Source: Flavobacterium branchiophilum NBRC 15030 = ATCC 35035
GTDB lineage: Bacteria; Bacteroidota; Bacteroidia; Flavobacteriales; Flavobacteriaceae
Reading direction: 5' to 3'
DNA length: 38,756 bases
NCBI RefSeq assembly: GCF_002217205.1
Contig: NZ_MUGT01000053.1
Location: 549 to 39,304 of the forward strand
The position numbers and the translations under genes were made by a program. Under the pieces are notes generated by a model. It did no database searches. It saw only the letters and a list, made by a program, of their open reading frames with translations, and was not told where the DNA came from. The stretch's first letter is position 1. Each line of letters begins with the position of its first letter. Positions 1 through 7,724 of the stretch are shown piece by piece.

Positions 1-57
1 TTTCTTCTTTCCTCTTTCCCTCTTCAAAAAACATGGGTTACACAGACTGTGGCTGCC

Positions 58-150
58 ATATAGCCCCGACAGTAGCGGCATCCTTTTTGTTTTTTCTTTA
101 AAAACAAAAAGATAGAGCGAATGGCGGGAACTGGCCCTGCGTGAAAATGC
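58..150 (+). ncRNA. Candidate conserved flavobacterial structured element
   Basis: A long hairpin is visible: the arm at 83-94 (CTTTTTGTTTTT) pairs with 100-111 (AAAAACAAAAAG) around a five-base loop. Outside it, CCCG at 65-68 can pair with CGGG at 125-128. From memory, this layout (AGCCCCGA, then GCGGCATCC, an A/T hairpin, GATAGAGCGAA and GCGGGAA) matches a non-coding element common after genes in Flavobacterium genomes. It may be the Rfam Flavo-1 motif, but that link is unverified. The plus orientation would place it after a gene lying left of the window. Confidence 0.4.
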
Positions 151-236
151 CTGAAGTGGCTGCTCCTGATTTTTTGGCTAACAATTGGTGTATTGTCTTG
201 CTATTTGTTGGGGGTTTTTGGGGTATAAAATATTGT

Positions 237-1187
237 TTATGGGGTGGTTATGTCGCCCAAATAGTAGCTATCGCCCAAATAAAATGATATGTTGTCTTTT
301 TTGAGGTTTACTTTTTTCAAATAAATTTTGTGTGTATAAACTACGTTGGTTCCAGAGCCTACGCTTGTTGTGGTTACTTCGATGGTGGCTTGTGTTGTAG
401 TGTTATCGACTTCCCAACTTTCTGTAAGTGTGGGGGTTGTTGGGGTTGTGGTATTGCAAAAATAGGCGGTTGGCAAAGTGCCATTGTAAACCAAATACCG
501 CAATTTGTTTGTGGTGTTGCTCAAATTGGCCACTCGTGGTGTTGTGGTTACGGCATTGGCGAAGAGGGTTGGGTCTAGGTTGTCTAGCAACAGGGCTTCT
601 TTGTCTATTTGTGAATATAGTTTGGTTGTGGAACATTTGCTTAAAGCAGAGGAGCTAAATGGATAGGTTAGGGTGGTGCTGGTTGTAAAATTGCCAAAGA
701 CAAATGTGTCATAACTTTGTGTTCCTACGGGTTTTTGGAAGGTTATGTTTTTGAGTATGATGTTGTGATTGTATCCTATGATGGATGTGGCTCCAGTTGT
801 AGCATTTGGAGTTGATTTTTTGGCGGTGGTTGTAATTTGTATGGTGCCTCCTATGGCTGTCCACTCTTCGGCTAAACTTGGGGTGGCGGCTGGTGGTACT
901 CCACAAAAATTATCTGTACTGGGTGTGGCAGAATAGGTGCGGTAGATGACTTTTGTGGTGCCTGTTATGGCTATTTCTCTCACGCCAACGGTGTTGATAA
1001 AGGCAGTGGTGGTGGCATTTGTTATTTTGATGATCATGGCGTCTGTTCCGTTGATTTTATATACCAAATCGCCACAAGAGGCAGCGTTTTCTATTTCGGC
1101 AAAACTGATGCTTTTTACGGTTACATCGCCGTCGTTGCAACTTAGGAATCCAAAAAGGACTGCCATTATTCCTAAAAATTTTTTCAT
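237..1187 (-). CDS. Threonine-rich lipoprotein of unknown function
   Basis: The 316-residue protein starts with a lipoprotein signal: MKKF, a hydrophobic stretch, then the lipobox FLSC with Cys17 as the likely lipidation site. The mature part is unusually rich in Thr, Asn and Ser (runs such as TTTTPR and NTTTQATIEVTTT). It appears to hold two related halves, since CGVPPAATPSLAEEW and CNTTTPTTPTLTESW are each followed by a beta-rich stretch of the form I-x-I-T-T-T and an IILKN/IYLKK segment. I do not recognise a named family. It is most likely an exported, outer-membrane-anchored beta-sandwich protein. It lies divergent from rarD and is host rather than phage DNA. Confidence 0.75.
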   Translation of the reverse strand: MKKFLGIMAVLFGFLSCNDGDVTVKSISFAEIENAASCGDLVYKINGTDAMIIKITNATTTAFINTVGVREIAITGTTKVIYRTYSATPSTDNFCGVPPAATPSLAEEWTAIGGTIQITTTAKKSTPNATTGATSIIGYNHNIILKNITFQKPVGTQSYDTFVFGNFTTSTTLTYPFSSSALSKCSTTKLYSQIDKEALLLDNLDPTLFANAVTTTPRVANLSNTTNKLRYLVYNGTLPTAYFCNTTTPTTPTLTESWEVDNTTTQATIEVTTTSVGSGTNVVYTHKIYLKKVNLKKDNISFYLGDSYYLGDITTP

Positions 1188-1293
1188 ATAGCTGAAATTT
1201 ATTTGTTATATAGTATGTTTTTTGTAGCTTTTTGTTTATTATAGTTTGTTTGCCTCAGGCAAATTGTTTAGGGCGATTTTTTGTTGATATTTT

Positions 1294-1327
1294 CAAATTT
1301 AATTTTGTTTTAGGCCTTATTATCCAA
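1294..1327 (-). promoter_or_regulatory. Possible promoter of the lipoprotein gene
   Basis: Read on the minus strand, TAAATTTG (plus-strand 1294-1301) fits the Bacteroidota -7 pattern TAnnTTTG. A TTG lies upstream (plus-strand CAA, 1325-1327). The 23-nt spacer is longer than usual, so the call is weak. It would give a leader of roughly 100 nt. Confidence 0.3.
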
Positions 1328-1534
1328 TTGTAAGTAGGGTTTTGTTTTTTTTTGGAATCAAAATACTTGCTTTTGACACTTATATTTTGATAAGAAAAAA
1401 TACCTAAATAGCTTTAATTAGCTTTAATGGAAGGTTTATGTACTTAAAACGGGAGCAAAAATAAGATTTTTAATTTGTTTGAAAATAATTATCTTGTAAA
1501 TTTAACTATTTGTTGGCTTCAAAAAAAATGGCTG

Positions 1535-1565
1535 TTGATTTGTAGCATTGATTTACTTACCTTTG
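1535..1565 (+). promoter_or_regulatory. Bacteroidota-type promoter of rarD
   Basis: TTG at 1535-1537, a 20-nt spacer and TACCTTTG at 1558-1565 match the TTG/TAnnTTTG consensus well. Transcription would begin near 1571, just before the ATG at 1583. This rules out an in-frame upstream start at 1475 for the main product. Confidence 0.65.
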
Positions 1566-1582
1566 AGCCGAAAAATTTGACT

Positions 1583-2473
1583 ATGAAACTCACAAAATAT
1601 TATGTAGCTGCCTTTTCAGCCTTTCTGATCTGGGGTTTTTTTAGCTTGGCTCTCAAGCCATTACGGGATTATCCTTCGTTAGATATTTTGTTTTTTAGGG
1701 TTTTTATAAGTGCTGTTTTGATGTTGTTGGTTAATCTAATTTTTAGAAAGGCTGTGTTACAACAACAATGGAAGCTTTTTCGATCATTAGATAGCAAACA
1801 GCAGCGGCAAACCTTATTTTATACGTTTTCGGGTAGTTTTTTATTGGCTGCCAATTGGTTTGTTTTTATTTATGTTGTGAATCATATTGGAGTTAAAACG
1901 GCTTCGTTGGCTTATTTAATTTGCCCTATTTTAACGTCGTTGTTGGCATTTGTACTTATCAAAGAAACATTAAATAAGTGGCAATGGGTTGCTATAAGCA
2001 TCAGTACGATAGGGTGTTATATTTTGTCTATGCACCATTTTGACGATATTTTATACAGTATTGTGGTAGCTGCCACGTATTCATTTTACCTCATTAGTCA
2101 GCGAAAAAATAGTTTTTTAGATAAATTTATCTTACTTTCTATCCAAATTATTACTTTGTCTGTAATATTGTTGCCGTTTTATCCGATGGTTGTTTCAGAT
2201 TTGCCAAGGCAAGAGACGTTTTATACTTGTTTATTTTTTATTACGGTATTTTTTACCATAATACCACTTTTTTTAAATCAATATGCTTTAAAGGCCTTGA
2301 GTTCCTCTACGGTAGGAATCATGATGTATATCAATCCGATCATCAACTTTAGCATTGCTTTTTTATATTTTAAAGAAACGGTTAGTACGCTTCATGTGAT
2401 AGCCTATTTGCTTATCGTTGTTTCGATAGTTGTATTTAATTATAAATTTATTTTTATTAAAAAAAATCTATAA
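1583..2473 (+). CDS. rarD: EamA-family transporter, RarD-like
   Basis: Starting at the ATG at 1583, the protein has 296 residues, the usual RarD length, and about ten hydrophobic helices in two EamA repeats. Typical RarD features are a first helix with FLIWGFFSLALKPL, the segment DYPSLDILFFRVFIS, and ANWFVFIYVVNHIGVKTASL followed by a KETL turn. Members of this drug/metabolite transporter superfamily sit in the inner membrane; the substrate cannot be told from sequence. The start was chosen because the promoter at 1535-1565 would begin transcription after the upstream alternative. The cysteine desulfurase gene begins directly after its stop codon, suggesting co-transcription. Confidence 0.8.
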   Translation: MKLTKYYVAAFSAFLIWGFFSLALKPLRDYPSLDILFFRVFISAVLMLLVNLIFRKAVLQQQWKLFRSLDSKQQRQTLFYTFSGSFLLAANWFVFIYVVNHIGVKTASLAYLICPILTSLLAFVLIKETLNKWQWVAISISTIGCYILSMHHFDDILYSIVVAATYSFYLISQRKNSFLDKFILLSIQIITLSVILLPFYPMVVSDLPRQETFYTCLFFITVFFTIIPLFLNQYALKALSSSTVGIMMYINPIINFSIAFLYFKETVSTLHVIAYLLIVVSIVVFNYKFIFIKKNL

Positions 2474-2474
2474 A

Positions 2475-3608
2475 ATGAACCAAGCGATTTATTTGGACCA
2501 TGCCGCTACAACCGCCATCAGACCCGAGGTGATTGTGGCTATGACCCAAGCCATGACAGAACATTATGGGAATCCATCCTCAACACACGCTTTTGGACGG
2601 CAAGCTAAAAGTGCCATTGAATTAGCCCGAAAATCCATAGCCCAAGCCTTGCACGTATCGGGGCAGGAAATTATTTTTACTTCGGGTGGCACAGAGGGCA
2701 ACAATTGGATCATCCAATCGGCCATTTGTGATTTGAAAGTAACCCGCATCATAACCTCCAGAATAGAACATCATGCGGTGTTGCACAGTGTATTGGCCGT
2801 TCAAGAAAAGTATGGTGTTGTGGTAGATTATGTAAATATCCTTCCAAACGGAGCTGTGGATATGACCCATTTGGTAACATTGTTGTCTGAAAATCAAAAA
2901 ACATTAGTGTCGTTGATGCACGTGAATAACGAAACGGGGGTGATAACCAACATACAGCATGTGGCACAAATTTGCAAAGAACATCAAGCCTTTTTCCATT
3001 CAGACACCGTGCAATCTGTTGGCAAAATGGCACTGAACTTGCAAGATATTCAGGCCGATTTTATTGTTGGCACAGCCCACAAATTTCATGGGCCAAAAGG
3101 AATAGGTTTTGTTTTTGTTAGAAAAGGCCTTGTTTTGCAGCCGCTTTTTTTTGGAGGCGAACAAGAAAAGGGTTGGAGGGCCGGCACAGAATCGGTACCT
3201 CAAATTGTGGGCATGGCAAAAGCATTAACATGGGCAATGCAACATTTGGAACAAGAGCAGGCCTATATTGGTTTATTAAAAAATCAAGTCATTTTTGAGC
3301 TCAAAAACCATTTTCCCAACCTTAAAATTAATGGCGAAAATACCATTAATTCTATTTTAAACATCAGTTTGCCACTTTTTGAAAAAAAATACGATATGTT
3401 GATGTTTCAATTAGATATGAAAAAAATAGCAGTTTCAAGAGGAAGTGCTTGTCAATCAGGTAGTTCCAAGCCATCGCACGTTTTGAAAGAAATGCTAACC
3501 GAATTAGAATTGCAACTGCCCCATTTGAGAATTTCGTTGGGCTATGAAAACAAGCCGTCTGAAATGAGTACCTTTGTCAATGAATTAAAAAATATATGCC
3601 ATGTATAA
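2475..3608 (+). CDS. Cysteine desulfurase (NifS/IscS-like aminotransferase class V)
   Basis: The enzyme takes sulfur from cysteine using pyridoxal phosphate, giving alanine and an enzyme persulfide for Fe-S cluster or thio-cofactor assembly. The 377-residue protein starts MNQAIYLDHAATT, the family's N-terminal signature. It has the EHH cofactor-stacking histidine near residue 100, the PLP lysine K203 in GTAHKFHGPKG, and the persulfide cysteine C326 in RGSACQSGSS. The ATG at 2475 was chosen over an in-frame start at 2430 because the family begins at YLDHAATT. No iscU or suf genes are adjacent, so the sulfur acceptor is unknown. The next gene overlaps its end by 8 bp. Confidence 0.93.
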   Translation: MNQAIYLDHAATTAIRPEVIVAMTQAMTEHYGNPSSTHAFGRQAKSAIELARKSIAQALHVSGQEIIFTSGGTEGNNWIIQSAICDLKVTRIITSRIEHHAVLHSVLAVQEKYGVVVDYVNILPNGAVDMTHLVTLLSENQKTLVSLMHVNNETGVITNIQHVAQICKEHQAFFHSDTVQSVGKMALNLQDIQADFIVGTAHKFHGPKGIGFVFVRKGLVLQPLFFGGEQEKGWRAGTESVPQIVGMAKALTWAMQHLEQEQAYIGLLKNQVIFELKNHFPNLKINGENTINSILNISLPLFEKKYDMLMFQLDMKKIAVSRGSACQSGSSKPSHVLKEMLTELELQLPHLRISLGYENKPSEMSTFVNELKNICHV

Positions 3609-3975
3609 AAAAATAGTTGTTTACATAGCCCCATGTATGCTGTTGTCGTGCTACCAAAAAGAACAGAATTGTAAAGATTTTAAAACAGGAACATTCCGAT
3701 TTGAAACCACCATCAACGGCAAAAAAGCAGTTACCGATTTTGTTAGAAATGATAGCATTGAAATAGAAACTTATAACGGAAAAACCGATACCGCCACCGT
3801 AAGATGGGTTAGCGATTGTGAATATATCCTACAAAAAAAACATCCAAAAAATTTATCCGAAGAAAAAGCCATTGATATAAAAATATTGTCCACAGACAAA
3901 AATACTTATACTTTTGAATATGGCATAGTAGGCGCCAACAAAAAAGAGAGAGGATTTGTAACAAAACTAAAATAA
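3601..3975 (+). CDS. Small lipoprotein with conserved CKDFKTGTF motif
   Basis: The protein has 124 residues. The N-terminal hydrophobic stretch ends in a lipobox-like LLSC (C17), so it is probably a lipoprotein. It continues NCKDFKTGTFRFE and a small beta-rich domain. From memory, similar flavobacterial proteins are often misnamed DNA topoisomerase IV; nothing here resembles a topoisomerase. Its start overlaps the cysteine desulfurase stop by 8 bp, suggesting translational coupling. The function is unknown. Confidence 0.75.
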   Translation: MYKKIVVYIAPCMLLSCYQKEQNCKDFKTGTFRFETTINGKKAVTDFVRNDSIEIETYNGKTDTATVRWVSDCEYILQKKHPKNLSEEKAIDIKILSTDKNTYTFEYGIVGANKKERGFVTKLK

Positions 3976-4016
3976 CTTACGTAAAAGATAGAAATATTAA
4001 CAATTAAAAAATCAAA

Positions 4017-4874
4017 ATGGAACTATTAACCTCCGCAAATGCTTGGATTGCATTATTAACTTTAACTTTTTTAGAAATTATTTTAGGTATCGATAACATC
4101 GTTTTTTTATCGATAGTATCGGGTAAATTACCAGAAAATGATCAACCCAAGGCCCGTCGAATAGGTTTATTATTGGCCATGGCTTTTAGAATTGTATTGT
4201 TATTTGGAATCACATGGGTGTTAAGCTTGCAAGAAACGATTTTTAGTATCGATTGGCCTTTCTTTTCTGCACATATAACGGGTCAAAGTATTATTATATT
4301 TGCAGGAGGATTGTTTTTATTATACAAGTCAGTATCAGAAATACACCACAAAATGGAAGGCGAAGAAGAAGGAGCCAATGCAAAAGCAGGCAACACCTTA
4401 ACGGGAGCTATTATACAAATAGCGTTGCTAAATTTGGTGTTTTCATTCGATAGTATTCTAACGGCAGTTGGATTAATCAGTATGAAACCCATAGAAGAAG
4501 GCGGTTTTGGCTACGAAGGAGCTTTAGGAATCATGATTTTGTCTATCATTATTTCTATAACCATCATGATGATATTTGCTGGGCCTGTAAGTAAATTTGT
4601 AAATCAACATCCAACCATACAAATATTAGGCTTATCTTTTTTAATACTAATTGGGGTGATGCTGGTTGCAGAAGGCTCACATTTGGCTCATTTCAAGTTT
4701 GGTACTGGCGTAGAAGTAGGAAGTATTCCAAAAGGATATTTGTATTTTTCAATCTTCTTTTCGCTGTTTGTAGAATTTTTAAATTTAAAGATGAAAAAAT
4801 CTAAAAATCCAGTAAAACTACACAACAATACCATAAAAGACGATGAACTGAACGATGCCAATCCGTTAAATTAA
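4017..4874 (+). CDS. TerC-family integral membrane protein
   Basis: The 285-residue protein has about eight hydrophobic helices. It shows the TerC hallmarks LTFLEIILGIDNIVFLSIVSG near the N-terminus and NLVFSFDSILTAVGL near residue 145. These acidic intramembrane motifs are conserved in the family, which is linked to tellurite resistance and to manganese or calcium handling at the inner membrane. The C-terminal tail after about residue 260 is charged and probably cytoplasmic. No other ter genes are nearby, so metal efflux or housekeeping is likelier than a tellurite operon. A strong terminator follows directly. Confidence 0.9.
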   Translation: MELLTSANAWIALLTLTFLEIILGIDNIVFLSIVSGKLPENDQPKARRIGLLLAMAFRIVLLFGITWVLSLQETIFSIDWPFFSAHITGQSIIIFAGGLFLLYKSVSEIHHKMEGEEEGANAKAGNTLTGAIIQIALLNLVFSFDSILTAVGLISMKPIEEGGFGYEGALGIMILSIIISITIMMIFAGPVSKFVNQHPTIQILGLSFLILIGVMLVAEGSHLAHFKFGTGVEVGSIPKGYLYFSIFFSLFVEFLNLKMKKSKNPVKLHNNTIKDDELNDANPLN

Positions 4875-4897
4875 TTTTTTTTATAAAAAAAAACAAA

Positions 4898-4935
4898 AAA
4901 CCCTTTCAGAAATTTTTTTGAAAGGGTTTCTTTTT
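4898..4935 (+). terminator. Rho-independent terminator after terC
   Basis: An 11-bp perfect stem, AAACCCTTTCA (4898-4908) with TGAAAGGGTTT (4919-4929), is followed by CTTTTT. It closes the transcription unit ending with the TerC gene. Confidence 0.85.
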
Positions 4936-4936
4936 C

Positions 4937-4944
4937 TACATTTG
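4937..4944 (+). promoter_or_regulatory. -7 box of the DUF695 gene promoter
   Basis: TACATTTG fits TAnnTTTG and sits 55 nt before the ATG at 4999. The best upstream TTTG (4917-4920) is only 16 nt away and lies inside the terminator stem, so the -33 element is uncertain. Confidence 0.45.
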
Positions 4945-4998
4945 CACAAAATTAAATAAGATTAAATTTTTCCCCAAATTTACCATATTTACCTATTA

Positions 4999-6090
4999 AT
5001 GAAATTTTTAAAAAGATTTTTCAACACTCCAGAAATACCCATCCAAAACTATCAAGAATTTTGGAATTGGTTTTCTGAAAACGAAAAAAAATTCTTTACC
5101 ATTGTAAAAGACCGCAACAATATCCAAAAATTATTTTTTGATATTTTAAGCGACAAATTGGATCAATTGCATGCGGGCTATTTTTTTGCCTGTGGCATGT
5201 TTGACAAAAATACCGCAGAATTAATCATTTCTGCAGAGGGCAACATCAAAAACATAATTTTTGTAGAAGAATTAGTGGCAACGGCACCCCCTTTAAAAAA
5301 ATGGCGTTTTACTGCCTTAAAACCCCAAAACAATCTCAAAGACATTAATATTCAAATGGGTGGATTTGAATTTAGTCCAAGCAAAGTCAGTTTTATCAGT
5401 ACTATAAACCATAACTTTCCAGACGAAATTGCCATTACACTCTTGCACGACGATTATTCTGAAAACAACAAACAAACCATCAGCAACGGCCTTTTTGTTT
5501 TTTTAGAACACTATTTGGGCGAATTAAAATCAGCTACAATGATAGACGAAGTTCGATTTGAAAACCCCAAAAACATTACAGACGACATCATTCCAATTCA
5601 CAAATTAAATGATTACCTCATTTGGCGAGAAAAAGAATTTATAGAAAAATATGATGCCGTAAGACATGGCACCGAAAATGATCAATATGCCATTTTAGAA
5701 GCCAAACTCCAGTCTGGCAATCCTTTGATTGCCGTAATCAACACCGATTTACTCAAATGGAATGCAAAAGCGTCCCACTCGTGGATACTTTGGATCGAAA
5801 TTATATTTGATAAAAAACCTATAAGTAATGAAATATATGACGAAAAATATATAATTTTAAATCAATTTGAAGACGACTTATTAGCCCAACTCAAAGATTT
5901 TGATGGCTACTTGAACCTTGGCAGACAAACATACGAGGGCAAAAGAGAAATATTTTTTGCCTGTAAAGATTTTAGAAAACCCGCAAAAATAGTGCCCAAC
6001 ATGGCTCAAAAATACCAACATCAATTAGACATTACTTTTGATATTTTCAAAGACAAATATTGGACTGTCATGCAACAATTTGCAAACTAG
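4999..6090 (+). CDS. DUF695-type protein of unknown function
   Basis: The 363-residue protein is soluble, with no signal peptide or membrane segment. The C-terminal third (about residues 255-355) carries a DUF695-like segment: SHSWILWIEIIF, an acidic helix (NQFEDDLLAQL), GRQTYEGKREIFFACKDF, and a final helix ending MQQF. The N-terminal half (YQEFWNWFSENEKKFF and following) is a pattern I associate with flavobacterial homologues. No catalytic motif is evident. It is monocistronic, between a terminator and the gene-free region before the prophage, and is the last clear host gene. Confidence 0.75.
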   Translation: MKFLKRFFNTPEIPIQNYQEFWNWFSENEKKFFTIVKDRNNIQKLFFDILSDKLDQLHAGYFFACGMFDKNTAELIISAEGNIKNIIFVEELVATAPPLKKWRFTALKPQNNLKDINIQMGGFEFSPSKVSFISTINHNFPDEIAITLLHDDYSENNKQTISNGLFVFLEHYLGELKSATMIDEVRFENPKNITDDIIPIHKLNDYLIWREKEFIEKYDAVRHGTENDQYAILEAKLQSGNPLIAVINTDLLKWNAKASHSWILWIEIIFDKKPISNEIYDEKYIILNQFEDDLLAQLKDFDGYLNLGRQTYEGKREIFFACKDFRKPAKIVPNMAQKYQHQLDITFDIFKDKYWTVMQQFAN

Positions 6091-6344
6091 TCGTTGAAAA
6101 AATGCAGCAATTTGCTTTAATAATAAAAAAAGATAGGTGTTTTTAATGTTTTTTTTATTCTTTTTGTAAAATGTAACTCGAAAAAAAAAGAGCAAAACCA
6201 AGAATCAAACAAAAATAGTTGAAAACTTATGGCCTAACAATTAAACTGTAAAGAAAGTAATAATATAAAAAGGTTTGAAAAAGCCTAAAAATGAAGTAGT
6301 TACACTAAAAAAGGGCGAAAATACAATAAAAACAAAATGTACAA

Positions 6345-6415
6345 TACCGACATTTACCGTAATTATACCGTAACTTTTTAAAGCTACTTATTGAAGTTTT
6401 GAGATCATACCGTAA
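6345..6415 (+). repeat. Cluster of TACCGTAA direct repeats
   Basis: TACCGTAA occurs at 6355-6362, 6366-6373 and 6408-6415, and a related TACCGACA begins at 6345. The first three are spaced 10-11 bp apart, one helical turn, which suggests binding sites on one face of the DNA. They could be transposase end sites, a regulator site, or chance; the protein is unknown. Confidence 0.45.
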
Positions 6416-6506
6416 TTGCCAAGCTGAAACAACCATAAAAAGGCTTAAAACACTATAAAAACAAGCCTTTCAGACTACAAACATACAAAACAACTACCAA
6501 CTACAC

Positions 6507-6530
6507 AAGCCCTTTTTTAGGGCTTTTTTT
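6507..6530 (+). terminator. Terminator-like hairpin near the prophage boundary
   Basis: AAGCCCT (6507-6513) pairs with AGGGCTT (6519-6525), followed by five T. No gene is visible directly upstream on the plus strand, so it may be a leftover of host sequence or block read-through into the phage. Confidence 0.55.
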
Positions 6531-6589
6531 GTAACCAAATACCAAATATCAAAACACTACTTTTTTACTTTAGTTTTCAAAAAAATAGA

Positions 6590-6625
6590 TTAGGGTTGCA
6601 GTTAGGGTTGCAGTTAGGGTTGCAA
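6590..6625 (+). repeat. Three tandem copies of TTAGGGTTGCAG
   Basis: The 12-bp unit TTAGGGTTGCAG is repeated at 6590, 6602 and 6614; the last copy ends in A rather than G. It lies about 150 bp from the 3' end of the repressor gene. Possible roles are transposase or host-factor binding at the phage left end, or a slipped-strand tandem repeat. Confidence 0.8.
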
Positions 6626-6770
6626 AAAACAACAAAAAATAAACTGAAAAATAATCTAATATACACAAAAAGAAAACTATAAACACAAAAAACGACTTTA
6701 TAAGGATAGTGAAATAACATTTATTTTATATGGTAATTATATGTAAATAATTGAATTACAATGTTTTAGT

Positions 6771-7424
6771 TTAGTTTTCTACTCTTATCACACCAACAAC
6801 TATAGCAATATTAACTATGTCATCGATAGTTATAGTAAACGGTTCGTACTTATCATTGTCGGAAACAAGGCTAATTTCGTGTGCTTTCTGTGTTTGTTTT
6901 AAACGTTTCACAACCGTACCCCTGTTTTTTATGGTAATTACATGCGGCACACCCCATTGAAAAAAACTAAAAGATTGAATGTGTTTGCACGCCAATATAT
7001 CGCCTCCATAATATTTAGGTTGCATAGACGATCCTTTTACAGGAATTAAAAAATCAGCATTGGAAAACTCTGGAATTTTATAATACTCTAGTACATCATG
7101 ATCCATAATGGTAAACTCCCCAGCACCAAAGCCTGCAATAGCCTCAATAGGTATAAGCGGCAGTTGCTTTTCTTTTTTATTGGGTTTTGGATAGCTTTTA
7201 ATGGCTGTTGTAGTGACTGTTTTTAGCATTTCGCCCTGACCGGTAACTAACCATTCAAGTGAGAAATCTACACATTTTGTGTAAATAATATTGATATCGA
7301 AAGTACCTCTAGACTTCCAATTTGATAAAACTTGAGGTGTAACACCTAAAAAATTAGCAAATTGTGAATCTTTTTTAAAAAAATAATAGTCCTGAATAGC
7401 CTGTAAAATATTGGTTTTACTCAT
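6771..7424 (-). CDS. Phage repressor, HTH plus S24 (LexA/CI-like) peptidase
   Basis: The 217-residue protein has an N-terminal helix-turn-helix of the CI type (about residues 5-60: FANFLGVTPQVLSNWKSRG, then FSLEWLVTGQGEML) and a C-terminal S24 domain. The S24 nucleophile is Ser133 in VKGSSMQPKYYGGD, with Lys173 in GTVVKRLK as its partner. A plausible self-cleavage site lies near AIAGFGAG (95-102). Such repressors keep the prophage silent and inactivate themselves after RecA activation. The gene is divergent from the early operon and is probably autoregulated through the shared 97-bp region. It replaces the Mu c repressor, which lacks an S24 domain. Confidence 0.9.
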   Translation of the reverse strand: MSKTNILQAIQDYYFFKKDSQFANFLGVTPQVLSNWKSRGTFDINIIYTKCVDFSLEWLVTGQGEMLKTVTTTAIKSYPKPNKKEKQLPLIPIEAIAGFGAGEFTIMDHDVLEYYKIPEFSNADFLIPVKGSSMQPKYYGGDILACKHIQSFSFFQWGVPHVITIKNRGTVVKRLKQTQKAHEISLVSDNDKYEPFTITIDDIVNIAIVVGVIRVEN

Positions 7425-7444
7425 AATTCAATTTTTTATTAACA

Positions 7445-7490
7445 ATTTGTGTATAAAATTGTTTTCATATAAACATTTCGTGTATATTTG
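7445..7490 (+). promoter_or_regulatory. Early promoter and putative operator
   Basis: TTG (7459-7461), a 21-nt spacer and TATATTTG (7483-7490) form a good Bacteroidota promoter pointing into the early genes. The related sequences ATTTGTGTATAAAA (from 7445) and ATTTCGTGTATATTT (from 7475) overlap the promoter and are candidate repressor operators. The 15-mer TGTATATTTGCAACG (7481-7495) recurs exactly at 18545-18559, in front of the candidate small RNA. Confidence 0.65.
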
Positions 7491-7521
7491 CAACGTGTTT
7501 AATATTAGAACAAATAAAACA

Positions 7522-7722
7522 ATGAGCAAAGATATGAAAAGAAAAGTCTATGAACCTATAAACAAAGAAGTTTTAGAAAGACTTAAACAAAAACACGGTT
7601 TTACGGCTCGCTTTATTTATGCGTCAATCCGTGGAGATCGAACCAGCGATAGTGCGACTAAAATTTTAGAAGACTATAAAAAAATGAAATCCGAAATCAA
7701 TAAAACACTTCAAAAATTATAA
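7522..7722 (+). CDS. Small phage early protein, possible Cro/Ner-like regulator
   Basis: A 66-residue basic protein, first gene of the early operon and divergent from the repressor. The sequence KEVLERLKQKHGFTARFIYASIRGDRTSD resembles a helix-turn-helix in which the second helix would be TARFIYASIRG. Position and size match Cro or Mu Ner. The ATG at 7522 was chosen because the -7 box at 7483-7490 lies within the longer alternative frame. The next gene starts 3 bp after its stop. The DNA-binding role is inferred from context. Confidence 0.65.
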   Translation: MSKDMKRKVYEPINKEVLERLKQKHGFTARFIYASIRGDRTSDSATKILEDYKKMKSEINKTLQKL

Positions 7723-7724
7723 TT

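Larger units (their letters stand above)
1188..1582. other. Divergent intergenic region, no gene seen
   Basis: This 395-bp AT-rich stretch separates the minus-strand lipoprotein gene from rarD. It holds candidate promoters for both directions, listed separately, and a small palindrome (TTTGCC TCA GGCAAA, 1249-1263). No RNA gene or credible reading frame is visible. Confidence 0.6.
6091..6770. other. Gene-free region, probable prophage left boundary
   Basis: This 680-bp AT-rich stretch lies between the last host gene and the phage repressor. No credible reading frame is present. It holds four TACCG-type repeats (6345-6415), several small inverted repeats (for example AAAGGCTT near 6437 with AAGCCTTT near 6463), a terminator-like hairpin (6507-6530) and a three-fold 12-bp tandem repeat (6590-6625). 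By gene order, the phage left end and its transposase-binding sites should be here. The exact junction cannot be fixed without the right end or the empty site. Confidence 0.5.

Noticed and set aside
330..658. Plus-strand frames inside the minus-strand lipoprotein gene
   Set aside because: They are Cys/Gly-rich shadow translations of a repeated Thr/Asn-rich gene; the minus frame has a signal peptide and normal composition.
1475..1582. Longer N-terminus for RarD starting at 1475
   Set aside because: The TTG/TACCTTTG promoter at 1535-1565 lies inside it, and the family begins at the later Met.
6091..6640. Remnant of a tyrosine integrase gene
   Set aside because: All plus frames are broken by many stops and no catalytic motif is visible.
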